Positions 1 through 7,669 of a stretch of 17,965 bases of DNA are shown here, in pieces. The position numbers were made by a program, and so were the translations under genes. Location of the stretch: positions 1 to 17,965 of the forward strand of contig NZ_CALGYW010000019.1 in the NCBI RefSeq assembly GCF_937934665.1, given 5' to 3'. The stretch comes from an uncultured Anaerococcus sp. GTDB taxonomy: Bacteria; Bacillota; Clostridia; Tissierellales; Peptoniphilaceae. The notes below the pieces were generated by a model. That model was not told where the DNA came from and ran no database searches. It was given only the letters and a program-made list of their open reading frames with translations. Numbering within the stretch: the first letter of the stretch is position 1; every line of letters begins with the position of its first letter.

Positions 1-47
1 TTCTTTTGGTGATGTTAAATATTTCACAAAATAAGAAATAAAATAAA

Positions 48-246
48 GGGGCTGTTGTAGAATGAATAAATCGTCCCAATGTCATCATGAGGTCTCAACG
101 AGCCGACGGACTTTTTTCTCGTGAAGTTTCACCTCATCGAGGCGGCGAGCTAAAAGTGGCCCGCCGGCCGAAAGAGGCAAACTTTGAGAGAGAACCTCAT
201 GATGATAGGACGATAATTATTCACAATTTGCAACAGCCCCTTTTTT
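48..246. repeat. Long imperfect inverted-repeat element, MITE-like or structured RNA, with terminator-like ends
   Basis: The outer ends are GGGGCTGTTG (48-57) and CAACAGCCCC (231-240). Nested paired blocks follow in the same order: GAATAA (64-69)/TTATTC (217-222), ATCGTCC (70-76)/GGACGAT (208-214), and CATCATGAGGT (83-93)/ACCTCATGATG (194-204). The core (94-193) is clearly richer in GC than the surrounding DNA and can form further hairpins, for example GTGAA/TTCAC at 121-132. The right end runs directly into TTTTTT (241-246) and the left end is preceded by AAATAAA, so the outer stem resembles a terminator on either strand. No clear target duplication is visible. The 63-codon frame at 87-278 runs through both arms and is not credible as a gene. 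A non-autonomous transposon relic and a structured RNA remain equally possible. Confidence 0.7.
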
Positions 247-262
247 ATGTCTTAAAACTAAT

Positions 263-291
263 TTGCCAATATTTTTAAAATTTATTATAAT
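263..291 (+). promoter_or_regulatory. Sigma-A-type promoter of the GH13 gene
   Basis: TTGCCA (263-268) and TATAAT (286-291) are separated by 17 bp, and the start codon lies 41 bp downstream of the -10 box. This fits a vegetative promoter reading into the GH13 gene, placed just after the inverted-repeat element so that the element insulates it from upstream transcription. Confidence 0.65.
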
Positions 292-332
292 AAAGTTAAT
301 GGTTTAATATTTATTATTTTAAAGGAGATCAT

Positions 333-1955
333 ATGAGAAGAAAATTTAGGAAGATTTTAAGTCTATTTTTGGCGATTTTTTTATTGTTTTCACCCCTGGT
401 AAGGGCGGAAGAATCAAAGGTAAGACCTTGGGATGAAGAAATTATTTATATGGTTATGACTGACAGGTTTTTTGACGGTGATCCATCTAATAACAATCCA
501 GATAATATAGAAGGTTCCTTTGATAAAGGCCACCTTGAAGCCTACCATGGTGGCGATTTTAGAGGCATAATCGATAAGGTTTCTTATCTAAAGGATTTGG
601 GAATTACAACCCTTTGGATAACACCGATTGTAAAAAATATTGACACAAACATGATGGCTGATAAAAATGACAAGCAATTTGCCTACCATGGTTATTGGGC
701 AAGTGATTTTACAAAAATCGATCCTCATCTAGGTACAGAAGATGACTTGAAAGAATTAATAGACGTCCTTCATGAAAATGGGATTAAATTAATGGTAGAT
801 GTTGTTATAAACCATTCTGGCTATGGAACAAAAAACTTTGGAGATTTTTCCGGCATGCATAGGGAAGAAAGTGGTGCAGGCGATATCGAAACAGAGCTTG
901 CTGGCCTACCAGATTTCAAAACAGAAGATAAGGAAGTTAGGGATAAAATTATAAACTGGCAGGTTGACTGGCTTAAAAAACTTAAGACAGAAAAGGGCAA
1001 TACCATAGATTATTTTAGAGTGGATACAGTAAAACACGTTGACCTTGATACAATGAAAGACTTTAAGGCAGCTCTTATTAAAGAAAACCCAGAATTTAAG
1101 ATGATTGGGGAAAATTTTGGAGCTTCAATTTTTAAAGATGGAGGCTACCTAGATCCGACCATGCTGGATTCGCTCTTAGACTTTGAATTTAAAGAATTAG
1201 CCAAAGATTTTGTTTCAGGCAAAATTTCTGAAACAGAAAAGAGACTTGTAAAGAGAAATGAGGCCATAAGTGAGGAAAGGGAAATGGGTCAATTCTTATC
1301 ATCCCACGATGAGAATGGTTTTTTAAAAGTCCGTCTTTCAGATGATCTTGGGAAATTTTTAGTGGCTTCGTCATTGCAAATAACAGCCAAGGGTCAACCT
1401 GTAATCTACTACGGCGAAGAAATCGGCCAATCAGGCAAGAAAGACAACTTCGATAAGGGTATCTTTAGCGAAAATAGGTATGACTTTGATTGGGATAAGA
1501 TCGAAAACAATGAAATCTTAGACCATTATAAGAAAATGCTAAAAATAAGAAATGCCTTTGCAGATGTTTTTGCCAAAGGAGTTAGGGAAAATATTTATAT
1601 GGATGATGAGGTTTCTGTGTTTGAAAGAGCTCACGGAGATAAAAAGCTTCTTGTCGGTCTAAATACAAGTGAAGAGGCAAAGGATATAAGTTTTGATTAT
1701 AAGGCCGATGGGAAAATTGTCGACCTCTATGGAAACAGTAAGATAAGAACAAATTCTAATAAGATAAATATTAAAATTCCTTCAAGAAATGTGGGAGGGA
1801 CAGTCGTCCTTGTAAATGAAACTGAGATTCCAGAAGGATTTGACTTTGATAGTGCTAACACAAGTAAATTGCCTATCCTAATAGCTTTGGGCCTTTTTGG
1901 GCTAGTTGTAGTAATTTTCTTACTAAATAAGAATAATAAAGTAAAAGCCCAATAA
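333..1955 (+). CDS. Secreted, membrane-anchored alpha-amylase family (GH13) glycoside hydrolase
   Basis: 540 residues. An N-terminal signal peptide (about 1-25, ending VRA) exports the protein, and a C-terminal hydrophobic helix (about 513-531) followed by KNNKVKAQ should hold it in the membrane, with the enzyme outside. The GH13 barrel shows the expected regions: DVVINH (156-161), FRVDTVKHV with nucleophile D231 and H235, acid/base E260 in MIGE, and H325/D326 in SSHD. The family hydrolyses or transfers alpha-1,4/1,6 glucosidic bonds, so starch, glycogen or maltodextrin outside the cell is the probable substrate; the exact specificity cannot be read here. The start has AAAGGAG at 321-327. It stands alone as one transcription unit from the promoter at 263-291 to the hairpin at 1967-2036. 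No sugar transporter lies beside it. Confidence 0.92.
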   Translation: MRRKFRKILSLFLAIFLLFSPLVRAEESKVRPWDEEIIYMVMTDRFFDGDPSNNNPDNIEGSFDKGHLEAYHGGDFRGIIDKVSYLKDLGITTLWITPIVKNIDTNMMADKNDKQFAYHGYWASDFTKIDPHLGTEDDLKELIDVLHENGIKLMVDVVINHSGYGTKNFGDFSGMHREESGAGDIETELAGLPDFKTEDKEVRDKIINWQVDWLKKLKTEKGNTIDYFRVDTVKHVDLDTMKDFKAALIKENPEFKMIGENFGASIFKDGGYLDPTMLDSLLDFEFKELAKDFVSGKISETEKRLVKRNEAISEEREMGQFLSSHDENGFLKVRLSDDLGKFLVASSLQITAKGQPVIYYGEEIGQSGKKDNFDKGIFSENRYDFDWDKIENNEILDHYKKMLKIRNAFADVFAKGVRENIYMDDEVSVFERAHGDKKLLVGLNTSEEAKDISFDYKADGKIVDLYGNSKIRTNSNKINIKIPSRNVGGTVVLVNETEIPEGFDFDSANTSKLPILIALGLFGLVVVIFLLNKNNKVKAQ

Positions 1956-1966
1956 AAAATTTTGAA

Positions 1967-2036
1967 AAGTAAAATCAAAGAAAAATTACAAAATCCATGG
2001 ATAAGAGAAATTCCATGGATTTTGTAGATTTTACTT
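1967..2036. terminator. Bidirectional hairpin between the GH13 gene and msrAB
   Basis: ACAAAATCCATGG (1988-2000) pairs perfectly with CCATGGATTTTGT (2013-2025) around a 12-base loop. An outer stem AAGTAAAATC (1967-1976)/GATTTTACTT (2027-2036) extends it. The two neighbouring genes converge on it, so it can serve both. It lacks a long pure T-run, so it is less canonical than the other terminators here. Confidence 0.6.
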
Positions 2037-2053
2037 AATTATTAATGAAAAAA

Positions 2054-3113
2054 TTATTTTACTTTATCAATATAAGCTCCATAACCTTCTTCCTCCATTT
2101 TTTCTAGAGGAATGAATCTGAGAGCTGCAACATTTATACAATAGCGGACGCCTCTAGCTTCCTTAGGACCGTCATTAAAGATGTGTCCTAAGTGAGAATC
2201 ACCTGACTTGCTCCTTACTTCAACCCTTTCCATATTGTGGGACTTGTCATTTTTGTAGGCTATATTTTGATCAATTGGCTTAGTAAATGATGGCCAGCCA
2301 CAGCCAGAATCGTACTTATCTCTTGAAGAAAATAGGGCTTCGTCGCTTATTTTATCAACATATATACCAGTCATCGAAATCGTCATATTCGGGTGAAAAA
2401 GGCTTTTCTGTAGCATTTTCTTGGGTTACCTTATATTCTTCCTAGCTTAGTTTTTCCCTTAGACTTTTGTCATTTTTTTTTAGATTCTAAAGGCTCATTT
2501 GCAAGATTAATATTGATATGGCAATATCCATTAGGATTCTTATCCAGATAAGCTTGGTGGTAGCCTTCTGCAAGGACAAAATTATTCAAAAGATCTACTA
2601 CGACTGCGATTTTTTTCTTATATTGCTCCTGGATTTGTCTTATAATTTTATTTATAATTAGCTTATCATTTTCATTTGTATAATAAATTCCGGTCCTGTA
2701 CTGCCTGCCTATATCATTTCCTTGTTTGTTTACAGATGTAGGATCAATTATTCTAAAGTAATACTCTAATATATCTTGGAGAGAAATTTTATTGATATCG
2801 CAGGTTACTTTTACAGTTCGCTATGGTCAGTTTTATTTATCTCTTCGTAATTTGTTATAGAAGTATTGCCATTAGCATAGCCAACTTCGGTTTCGATTAC
2901 ACCAGGGATTTTTTTGAAATATCCTTCTACACCCCAAAAACAACCGCCAGCTAAATAAATTTCGCTTTTATCCTTTAAATTCACCACTGAATTTCTTGAG
3001 TTAGGGAGGTCTGATTCTGTTTTATCTTTGTTTCTATCTGTTGTATATATCTTAAAACCAATAAATAAGGCAATAAGAACTAAGAATGGAATAATTATTT
3101 TGTTTTTATTCAT
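2054..3113 (-). pseudogene. msrAB: Degraded membrane-anchored MsrA-MsrB methionine sulfoxide reductase
   Basis: The intact product would have an N-terminal membrane anchor (residues about 5-23), an MsrA domain with catalytic GGCFW (C58 of the first fragment), and a C-terminal MsrB domain with CGWPSF, HLGHIF and RYCIN; such fusions repair oxidised methionines outside the membrane. Reading the minus strand I find four lesions. A one-base loss near 2816 ends the first fragment after NKTDHSEL. The MsrA frame then continues cleanly (ISLQDILEYYFRIIDPTS, later GYHQAYLDKNPNGYCHINI) to a nine-A run (2473-2481), where the frame shifts. In the restored frame there is an in-frame TAG at 2444-2442. Another shift near 2370 separates DDFDD from TGIYVD. 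The longest MsrB-containing frame (2054-2416) begins with out-of-frame residues and has no convincing ribosome site. Several hits in about 450 bp argue for real decay, though assembly error is not excluded. Confidence 0.88.
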
Positions 3114-3195
3114 ATAATAACCTCTTTTAAAATTTTTACCCAGGAAAAAATCGCTTCAAACAAAATAAGATTGCTTAATCGTTCAATACTATTCC

Positions 3196-3223
3196 TTGAC
3201 TTTACCATATTTAAGGATAAAAT
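3196..3223 (+). promoter_or_regulatory. Probable promoter of the DegV-family gene
   Basis: TTGACT (3196-3201) and TAAAAT (3218-3223) are 16 bp apart. Transcription would begin at about 3230, inside the palindrome at 3230-3250, leaving a leader of about 110 bases before the DegV start codon. Confidence 0.5.
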
Positions 3224-3229
3224 ATAACC

Positions 3230-3250
3230 ATCTAGTTATTATAACTAGAT
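3230..3250. promoter_or_regulatory. Perfect 21-bp palindrome, candidate operator
   Basis: ATCTAGTTAT (3230-3239), one central T, then ATAACTAGAT (3241-3250): a 10-bp perfect inverted repeat on the expected start site of the promoter at 3196-3223. It lies between the divergent msrAB relic and the DegV gene. Its size and symmetry fit a dimeric repressor site such as MarR-type proteins bind, but no regulator gene is present in the window. Confidence 0.55.
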
Positions 3251-3300
3251 GCAAAAAAATTAATAATAATGAAACTAGTGTACAATTATTTATAAAGAAA

Positions 3301-3322
3301 ATTGTAAGAATATTGTAAGAAT
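3301..3322 (+). repeat. Two adjoining 11-bp direct repeats before the DegV gene
   Basis: ATTGTAAGAAT occurs at 3301-3311 and again at 3312-3322, ending six bases before the ribosome site AGGAG (3329-3333). Head-to-tail copies at one-helical-turn spacing are typical of OmpR-type regulator sites, but chance duplication in AT-rich DNA is possible. Confidence 0.45.
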
Positions 3323-3339
3323 TAAAATAGGAGTAGATT

Positions 3340-4179
3340 ATGCGAAAAATTGCGATTTTAACAGATTCAGCAAGTAATATAAAAGAAAATATAGATCAAG
3401 GGATTTTTGTTGTTCCTCTTTATGTAAATTTCCAAAATGAATCAAAAAAAGATTTACTAGAAATATCACCAGCAGAAGTATTTTCAAGGATAGATGAAAA
3501 TCCATATACTTCGGCACCATCTATAGATGATTTTTGTGATAAAATTAGTTTGATAAAAGAAAAGGGTTACGACAAAATTCTGGCAATTGGTGTATCTAAA
3601 AACCTATCAGGGACCTTTAATACTATGAGGCTTGCTCTTGAGGCAGGAGATATGGAATACATCCTTATCGATAGTATGAGTGTCACAATGCCTGAGGGTC
3701 TTTTAGTTATGTACGCTAGAAGCTTGATAGAAGAAGGTAAGAGTTTTGATGATCTACAATCTCTTGTAGAGGGAAAAATAAAGGACTTAAAGATGTTTGC
3801 GAGTGTAAGTGACTTAAAACACCTTATTAGGGGTGGAAGATTATCTAAAGTAGAAGGTCTAATAGGTGGTAGTCTTAGAATTAACCCTGTTCTAACTATT
3901 GATAATAACGGGGAGATCAAGAACTATAAGTCGGTTGTAGGTTATAAAAGAACTATAAATTTCATTGCAAAAGAAACACAAAAAATTTTAGAAGGTGCTG
4001 GTAGCTATTATATGGCCCTTGCCTATGGTGAAGATCCTTCAGATATAGATGAAGTAAAAGAGAAGCTTTCTGGCCTTATAGATGGGGCAGCCTTGTACCT
4101 AGAAGGTCCTGTCACAGCAGTCCTTGGTTGTCACTCAGGACCATCTGTAAATGTAGTTTGCTTTTTAAAGATAGATTAA
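3340..4179 (+). CDS. DegV-family fatty-acid-binding protein
   Basis: 279 residues, normal for the family. DegV/FakB proteins hold a fatty acid in a buried tunnel and present it to the FakA kinase so that exogenous fatty acids become acyl-phosphate for phospholipid synthesis. Seen here are the N-terminal KIAILTDSASNI, TSAPS (57-61), NLSGTFNTMRLA (88-99), HLIRGGRLSKVEG (161-173) and the C-terminal CHSGPSVNVV with H265. These are the usual ligand-contact segments. The start has AGGAG at 3329-3333. It forms a single-gene unit from the promoter at 3196-3223 to the terminator at 4189-4234. No FakA-like kinase is in the window, so the FakB role is inferred from the family, not from its neighbours. 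Confidence 0.9.
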   Translation: MRKIAILTDSASNIKENIDQGIFVVPLYVNFQNESKKDLLEISPAEVFSRIDENPYTSAPSIDDFCDKISLIKEKGYDKILAIGVSKNLSGTFNTMRLALEAGDMEYILIDSMSVTMPEGLLVMYARSLIEEGKSFDDLQSLVEGKIKDLKMFASVSDLKHLIRGGRLSKVEGLIGGSLRINPVLTIDNNGEIKNYKSVVGYKRTINFIAKETQKILEGAGSYYMALAYGEDPSDIDEVKEKLSGLIDGAALYLEGPVTAVLGCHSGPSVNVVCFLKID

Positions 4180-4188
4180 TTTCTAATA

Positions 4189-4234
4189 AAAAACTGACCT
4201 GGAATATTATAGCTTAGGTCAGTTTTTGTTTTTT
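4189..4234. terminator. Bidirectional intrinsic terminator
   Basis: AAAAACTGACCT (4189-4200) pairs with AGGTCAGTTTTT (4216-4227) and is followed by further T residues. The A-run on the left gives a T-run on the minus strand, so it can end both the DegV gene and the convergent lipid kinase gene. Confidence 0.85.
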
Positions 4235-4247
4235 TAAAATTGGATTT

Positions 4248-5150
4248 TTAATCAAAGAGTACCCAATTTAGGGCTTTTGGTAAGACTTGGAATTTGATTT
4301 CATTAGTTTGAAAGATTTCTCCATCGGCATTGGCTAAAAATATATCCTTTGATCTAATTGTGCCAGATTTTACTAAGACTTCTCTAATATATTTGCTATC
4401 CTTATGTCGACCTTCCTTGTATTTTTTTATCATTGGCAAAAATTTTATAAAAGGAATCTTGCTTGCAAGAAGCAGGTTTAAAACACCGTCATCGATTTTA
4501 GCCTCTGGAGCAGGGTTAAAGCCTGAACCATAAAATCCACCATTACAAAGAGCTGAGATTAGAAAATTGCCTGATATTTCAAAATTAGATCCGTCTTTTA
4601 GTTTGAGTTTTAATTCAAGATTTTCGCTAGTTATTTTATTTAGACTACTGATAACCGCCTTGATATAGGCTTTTTTACCAAGTTTGGGATTTTTTTCAAG
4701 ATACTTATAGGCCCTATCTAGAATTTGGGTATCAAAACCAAGACTTGTTACATTTATAGAGTAAAAGTCGTTTACCTTAATTAGGTCTATTTTTTTACTC
4801 TTAAAATTTAAAAGTGATTTTAAGGTAAAGTTCTCATAAGAGAAGTTTTTGGCAAAGTCATTGCCAGTCCCAGTTGGGATAAGGCCCAGGGTCATATTTT
4901 TGCCGTAGGCGACATTTACAAGCTCATTTAGTGACCCATCACCCCCACATATAATGACGATTTTCTCATCATAATTAAGGGTGTCAAAAGCATCGATTAA
5001 ATACTTGGTGTGGTTTTTATACCTAGTGTTGACGACTTCTATCTCAGAAAGCCTGCCAGCCTTCCTAAAAGTTTCTTCTATATCTTCTTTTCTTATATCA
5101 AATTCTGTTTTACCAGCGTTTGAGTTAATAATAAATAAAATTTTTCGCAT
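4248..5150 (-). CDS. Diacylglycerol-kinase-family lipid kinase (DagK/YegS-like)
   Basis: 300 residues, the usual length. The catalytic domain shows the nucleotide-binding GGDGSLNE (69-76), LIPTGTGNDFAK (90-101), the FYGSGFNPAPEAKIDDGVL segment (206-224) and ANADGE (273-278) near the C-terminus. Family members phosphorylate diacylglycerol or related lipids at the inner membrane face, recycling it toward phosphatidate. Start ATG at 5150 is preceded by AGGAT in a weak ribosome site. The hotdog thioesterase gene ends 43 bp upstream in the same direction, so the two are probably co-transcribed. No signal peptide is present. The true lipid substrate cannot be decided from sequence. Confidence 0.9.
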   Translation of the reverse strand: MRKILFIINSNAGKTEFDIRKEDIEETFRKAGRLSEIEVVNTRYKNHTKYLIDAFDTLNYDEKIVIICGGDGSLNELVNVAYGKNMTLGLIPTGTGNDFAKNFSYENFTLKSLLNFKSKKIDLIKVNDFYSINVTSLGFDTQILDRAYKYLEKNPKLGKKAYIKAVISSLNKITSENLELKLKLKDGSNFEISGNFLISALCNGGFYGSGFNPAPEAKIDDGVLNLLLASKIPFIKFLPMIKKYKEGRHKDSKYIREVLVKSGTIRSKDIFLANADGEIFQTNEIKFQVLPKALNWVLFD

Positions 5151-5193
5151 TTCAATCCTATTTACCCTTTAAATCTTTTATAAAACCTACTAG

Positions 5194-5613
5194 CTAAAAT
5201 TTTTTATACTTACCCTTAGAATAAGCCATATCCCCGCTAGTACTTTCTTCTAAATTCGAATTTATTATAGCAAATTCGCTCCTGGTTATGGCAGCTATTT
5301 CCTTATTATCGCCGTATACTTCACAGTCAACAGTGATTATCCTTGAACCCCTTTTGATGACCTTGGCCTTGGCGTAGATGTAATCTGTTGCCATTAGGGG
5401 CCTTAGAAAGTGGGTCGTCATGGATAATGTTGGGGCAGTGTATTTTTTGGCTGAAGCAATGTAACCTGAAGCATTATCAGCAAGGCTCATTATTACCCCT
5501 CCGTGAACTGCATTTAATTCATTTAGGAAATTATCATCCATCTTACACCTTAAAATAAGGTTATTTTCATCTATTTCTCTTAATTCTATATCAAATTGAT
5601 CACTAAAACTCAT
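5194..5613 (-). CDS. Hotdog-fold acyl-CoA thioesterase (PaaI-like)
   Basis: 139 residues, a single hotdog domain. The segment LNAVHGGVIMSLADNASGY carries the HGG signature (H37-G39) and D46, which in PaaI-type thioesterases lies at the active site at the dimer interface. The family hydrolyses acyl- or aryl-CoA thioesters, and the acyl group here is unknown. The start is well supported by AAAGGAGT at 5618-5625. It is the first gene of a minus-strand pair with the lipid kinase, which suggests a role in acyl or lipid turnover. The C-terminal tail (about 118-139) is polar and probably disordered. Confidence 0.85.
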   Translation of the reverse strand: MSFSDQFDIELREIDENNLILRCKMDDNFLNELNAVHGGVIMSLADNASGYIASAKKYTAPTLSMTTHFLRPLMATDYIYAKAKVIKRGSRIITVDCEVYGDNKEIAAITRSEFAIINSNLEESTSGDMAYSKGKYKKF

Positions 5614-5635
5614 AATTACTCCTTTATTCTTTACA

Positions 5636-5657
5636 ATTATATGATTTTTGAAAAATC
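5636..5657 (-). promoter_or_regulatory. Probable -10 box and small palindrome upstream of the thioesterase gene
   Basis: ATTATA at 5636-5641 reads TATAAT on the minus strand, 23 bp before the thioesterase start codon. A perfect dyad GATTTTT (5643-5649)/AAAAATC (5651-5657) sits directly upstream of it. No convincing -35 box is visible. I found no clear promoter for the divergent CapA-like gene in the same gap. Confidence 0.35.
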
Positions 5658-5728
5658 TTTCATTCTTTTAGGGATAAAAGATGAATAATCAAGCAAATTA
5701 GTATAGAATATATAGATAAGGAGCGTTT

Positions 5729-7099
5729 ATGAAAAAGAAATTTATACCAATTTTACTAAGCCTAATTATGGTCTTTGGCCTTGCGGCTTGTTCAAATAAT
5801 ACGGAAGATGAAGAACCAGTAAGCACAAATGTGACAGACCTTATTACAAGACTTGATACTTATCAAAAAAATAAGGAAGAAGAAAAAAGACTTGCTGAGC
5901 AAAAAGAACTAGAAAAAACTTTAAAACTTGCCAAAGAAAAAGAAGCTAAAAAAGAAGAAGCCAAGGCAAGGATAAATAAAAAGCAAATTGAACAAAGAGA
6001 TAGAAAAGAAATAGCCGAAGAAGAAAGTAATGAAGATAAAAGAAAACCTAAGATAAAAAAGGTTAAATTAAAAGCTTTCGGTGACATCATGGCCCATATG
6101 GTACAAATCCAATATGCCTACAATAGAGGTGGTGGTGACTATGATTTTTCTGATCAATTTACCTATTTAAAAGACTTTATAGAAGATTCAGATATTGCTA
6201 TAGGTAATTATGAAACAACAACAAACCCAAACTTAGCCTATGCAGGTTTTCCTAGGTTTAATGCACCGGCTAGCTACCTAAGAGACCTTAAAGATGCTGG
6301 TTTTGATATAGTATCAACTGCCAATAACCATTCTATGGATACTGAACTTGAAGGAGTTTTTTCAACCATGGATGCTGCTAAAGAAGCGGGTTTAGATTAT
6401 ATTGGGTCTTTTAATGATAAGTCTGAAAGAATTTTATATAAGGAAGTAAATGGCCTTAATATTGCCTTCCTAGCCTATACTTATGGATGTAATGGCAGGG
6501 AAAACTTAGTAATTCCAAGGGAAGAAGTAGAAAATCTCGCCTACTTATCAGACGAAGAGCAAATAAAAAAAGATATAAGAAGAGCTAAAACCTCCGGAGC
6601 AGACTTTATAGTTATCTACCCACATTGGGGCATTGAGTACCAATCTATGCCAAATGAATCTCAAATTAGCCTTGGTAGAAAGATGGTAGACTGGGGGGCA
6701 GACCTCGTTATAGGAAATCACCCACACGTGGTAGAGCCAGTTGAGTTTTATGAAACAGATGACGGCAGGGAAGGCCTAATAGCCTACGCTCTTGGAAACT
6801 TTATATCCTTCCAAAACTATGAAAATAATAATGATATAAGGGTAGAGCACTCCCTAGCCCTTGAAATAGACCTAGAAAAAGATTTAACAAGCGGCAATAA
6901 AAAAATAGCTGATGTAACCTTTCACCCAATTTGGGTAGGAACCTACTACGATGATTATGGGACTTCAATAAAAAACCACCTAACAGAAGACTTCCTTGAA
7001 GGTGGGAAATACTACGATTTGGTAAATGAAAACCAAAGGGCAAGAATTAAACAGGCCCATGACATGACCCTAGATATAGCAAATACTGGAGTTAATTAA
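5729..7099 (+). CDS. CapA-family (poly-gamma-glutamate capsule type) lipoprotein
   Basis: 456 residues. A lipoprotein signal ends in LAAC, so C21 should be lipidated and the protein tethered outside the membrane. A long, strongly charged Lys/Glu stretch (about 45-110) looks like a coiled-coil or extended spacer. The C-terminal domain is the CapA metallophosphatase-like fold: FGDIM (D119), STANNHSMD (196-204), YPHWG (297-301), GNHPHV (329-334) and GNF (356-358) are the expected metal-site segments. The family includes CapA of poly-gamma-glutamate capsules, but many members stand without other cap genes, as here, so capsule synthesis should not be assumed. Start supported by AAGGAG at 5718-5723. 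Its stop overlaps the PAP2 start by one base, implying coupled translation. Confidence 0.88.
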   Translation: MKKKFIPILLSLIMVFGLAACSNNTEDEEPVSTNVTDLITRLDTYQKNKEEEKRLAEQKELEKTLKLAKEKEAKKEEAKARINKKQIEQRDRKEIAEEESNEDKRKPKIKKVKLKAFGDIMAHMVQIQYAYNRGGGDYDFSDQFTYLKDFIEDSDIAIGNYETTTNPNLAYAGFPRFNAPASYLRDLKDAGFDIVSTANNHSMDTELEGVFSTMDAAKEAGLDYIGSFNDKSERILYKEVNGLNIAFLAYTYGCNGRENLVIPREEVENLAYLSDEEQIKKDIRRAKTSGADFIVIYPHWGIEYQSMPNESQISLGRKMVDWGADLVIGNHPHVVEPVEFYETDDGREGLIAYALGNFISFQNYENNNDIRVEHSLALEIDLEKDLTSGNKKIADVTFHPIWVGTYYDDYGTSIKNHLTEDFLEGGKYYDLVNENQRARIKQAHDMTLDIANTGVN

Positions 7100-7656
7100 T
7101 GACAAATTTTGAACTTAATATCCTAAATGCTATCCAAAACCTAAGATCAACGCCCCTAGATAAATTTATGGTAACAATATCTGCAGCGGGCAACCTTTCC
7201 TTAATTTGGATAGCCTTTATCTTTATATTTTTAGCAGCCAAAGAACTAAAGGACCAAGGCAAAATCATGGTGCTAGCCTTTATCCTAAATATCCTTATAG
7301 TAAATATTTTTGTAAAAAACCTAGTAGCAAGACCAAGGCCCTATGATGTGGCAAACTTTACTGATCTTTTAATTCATAAACTATCAGATAATTCCTTCCC
7401 ATCAGGCCACACTTCTTACGCCTTTACCTTTGCGACAATTGTGACTATCTTAAATAAAAATAAAGCTTTAAAAATATTTACAGGCGTCTTGGCGGTTTTA
7501 ATGGCTTTTTCAAGACTTTATCTCTACGTGCACTTCCCAACAGACGTCCTAGCAGGAGCAATATTTGGGATTTTAATAGGGATTTTGTCTATAAAAATAT
7601 ATAATTCTAGGAAATATAAGGAAATAAAAACAAAATATAATTTACACCAGGCATAA
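7099..7656 (+). CDS. PAP2-family membrane phosphatase (BcrC/PgpB-like)
   Basis: 185 residues with several membrane helices. The three phosphatase motifs are complete: K73 with R80-P81 (KNLVARPRP), PSGH (101-104), and SRLYLYVHFPTD with S138, R139, H145 and D149. Such enzymes remove phosphate from lipid carriers or phosphatidate, with undecaprenyl pyrophosphate or phosphatidylglycerol phosphate as usual substrates; which one applies here is open. The ATG shares its A with the preceding TAA stop (TAATG at 7097-7101), and there is no separate strong ribosome site, so translation probably depends on the CapA-like gene. The promoter of the tRNA gene begins inside its last codons. Confidence 0.9.
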   Translation: MTNFELNILNAIQNLRSTPLDKFMVTISAAGNLSLIWIAFIFIFLAAKELKDQGKIMVLAFILNILIVNIFVKNLVARPRPYDVANFTDLLIHKLSDNSFPSGHTSYAFTFATIVTILNKNKALKIFTGVLAVLMAFSRLYLYVHFPTDVLAGAIFGILIGILSIKIYNSRKYKEIKTKYNLHQA

Positions 7657-7669
7657 ATTGTGATATAAT
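7641..7669 (+). promoter_or_regulatory. tRNA-Leu promoter
   Basis: TTTACA (7641-7646), a 17-bp spacer and TATAAT (7664-7669) with an upstream TG-like extension. The mature tRNA begins 20 bp after the -10 box. The -35 box lies within the end of the PAP2 gene. Confidence 0.75.

Noticed and set aside
87..278. 63-codon open frame on the plus strand
   Set aside because: It runs through the arms and core of the inverted-repeat element, lacks a ribosome site and resembles no protein.
2054..2416. Independent msrB gene
   Set aside because: The first residues of this frame derive from out-of-frame reading of the msrAB linker and no ribosome site precedes the ATG; it is the tail of the broken fusion gene.
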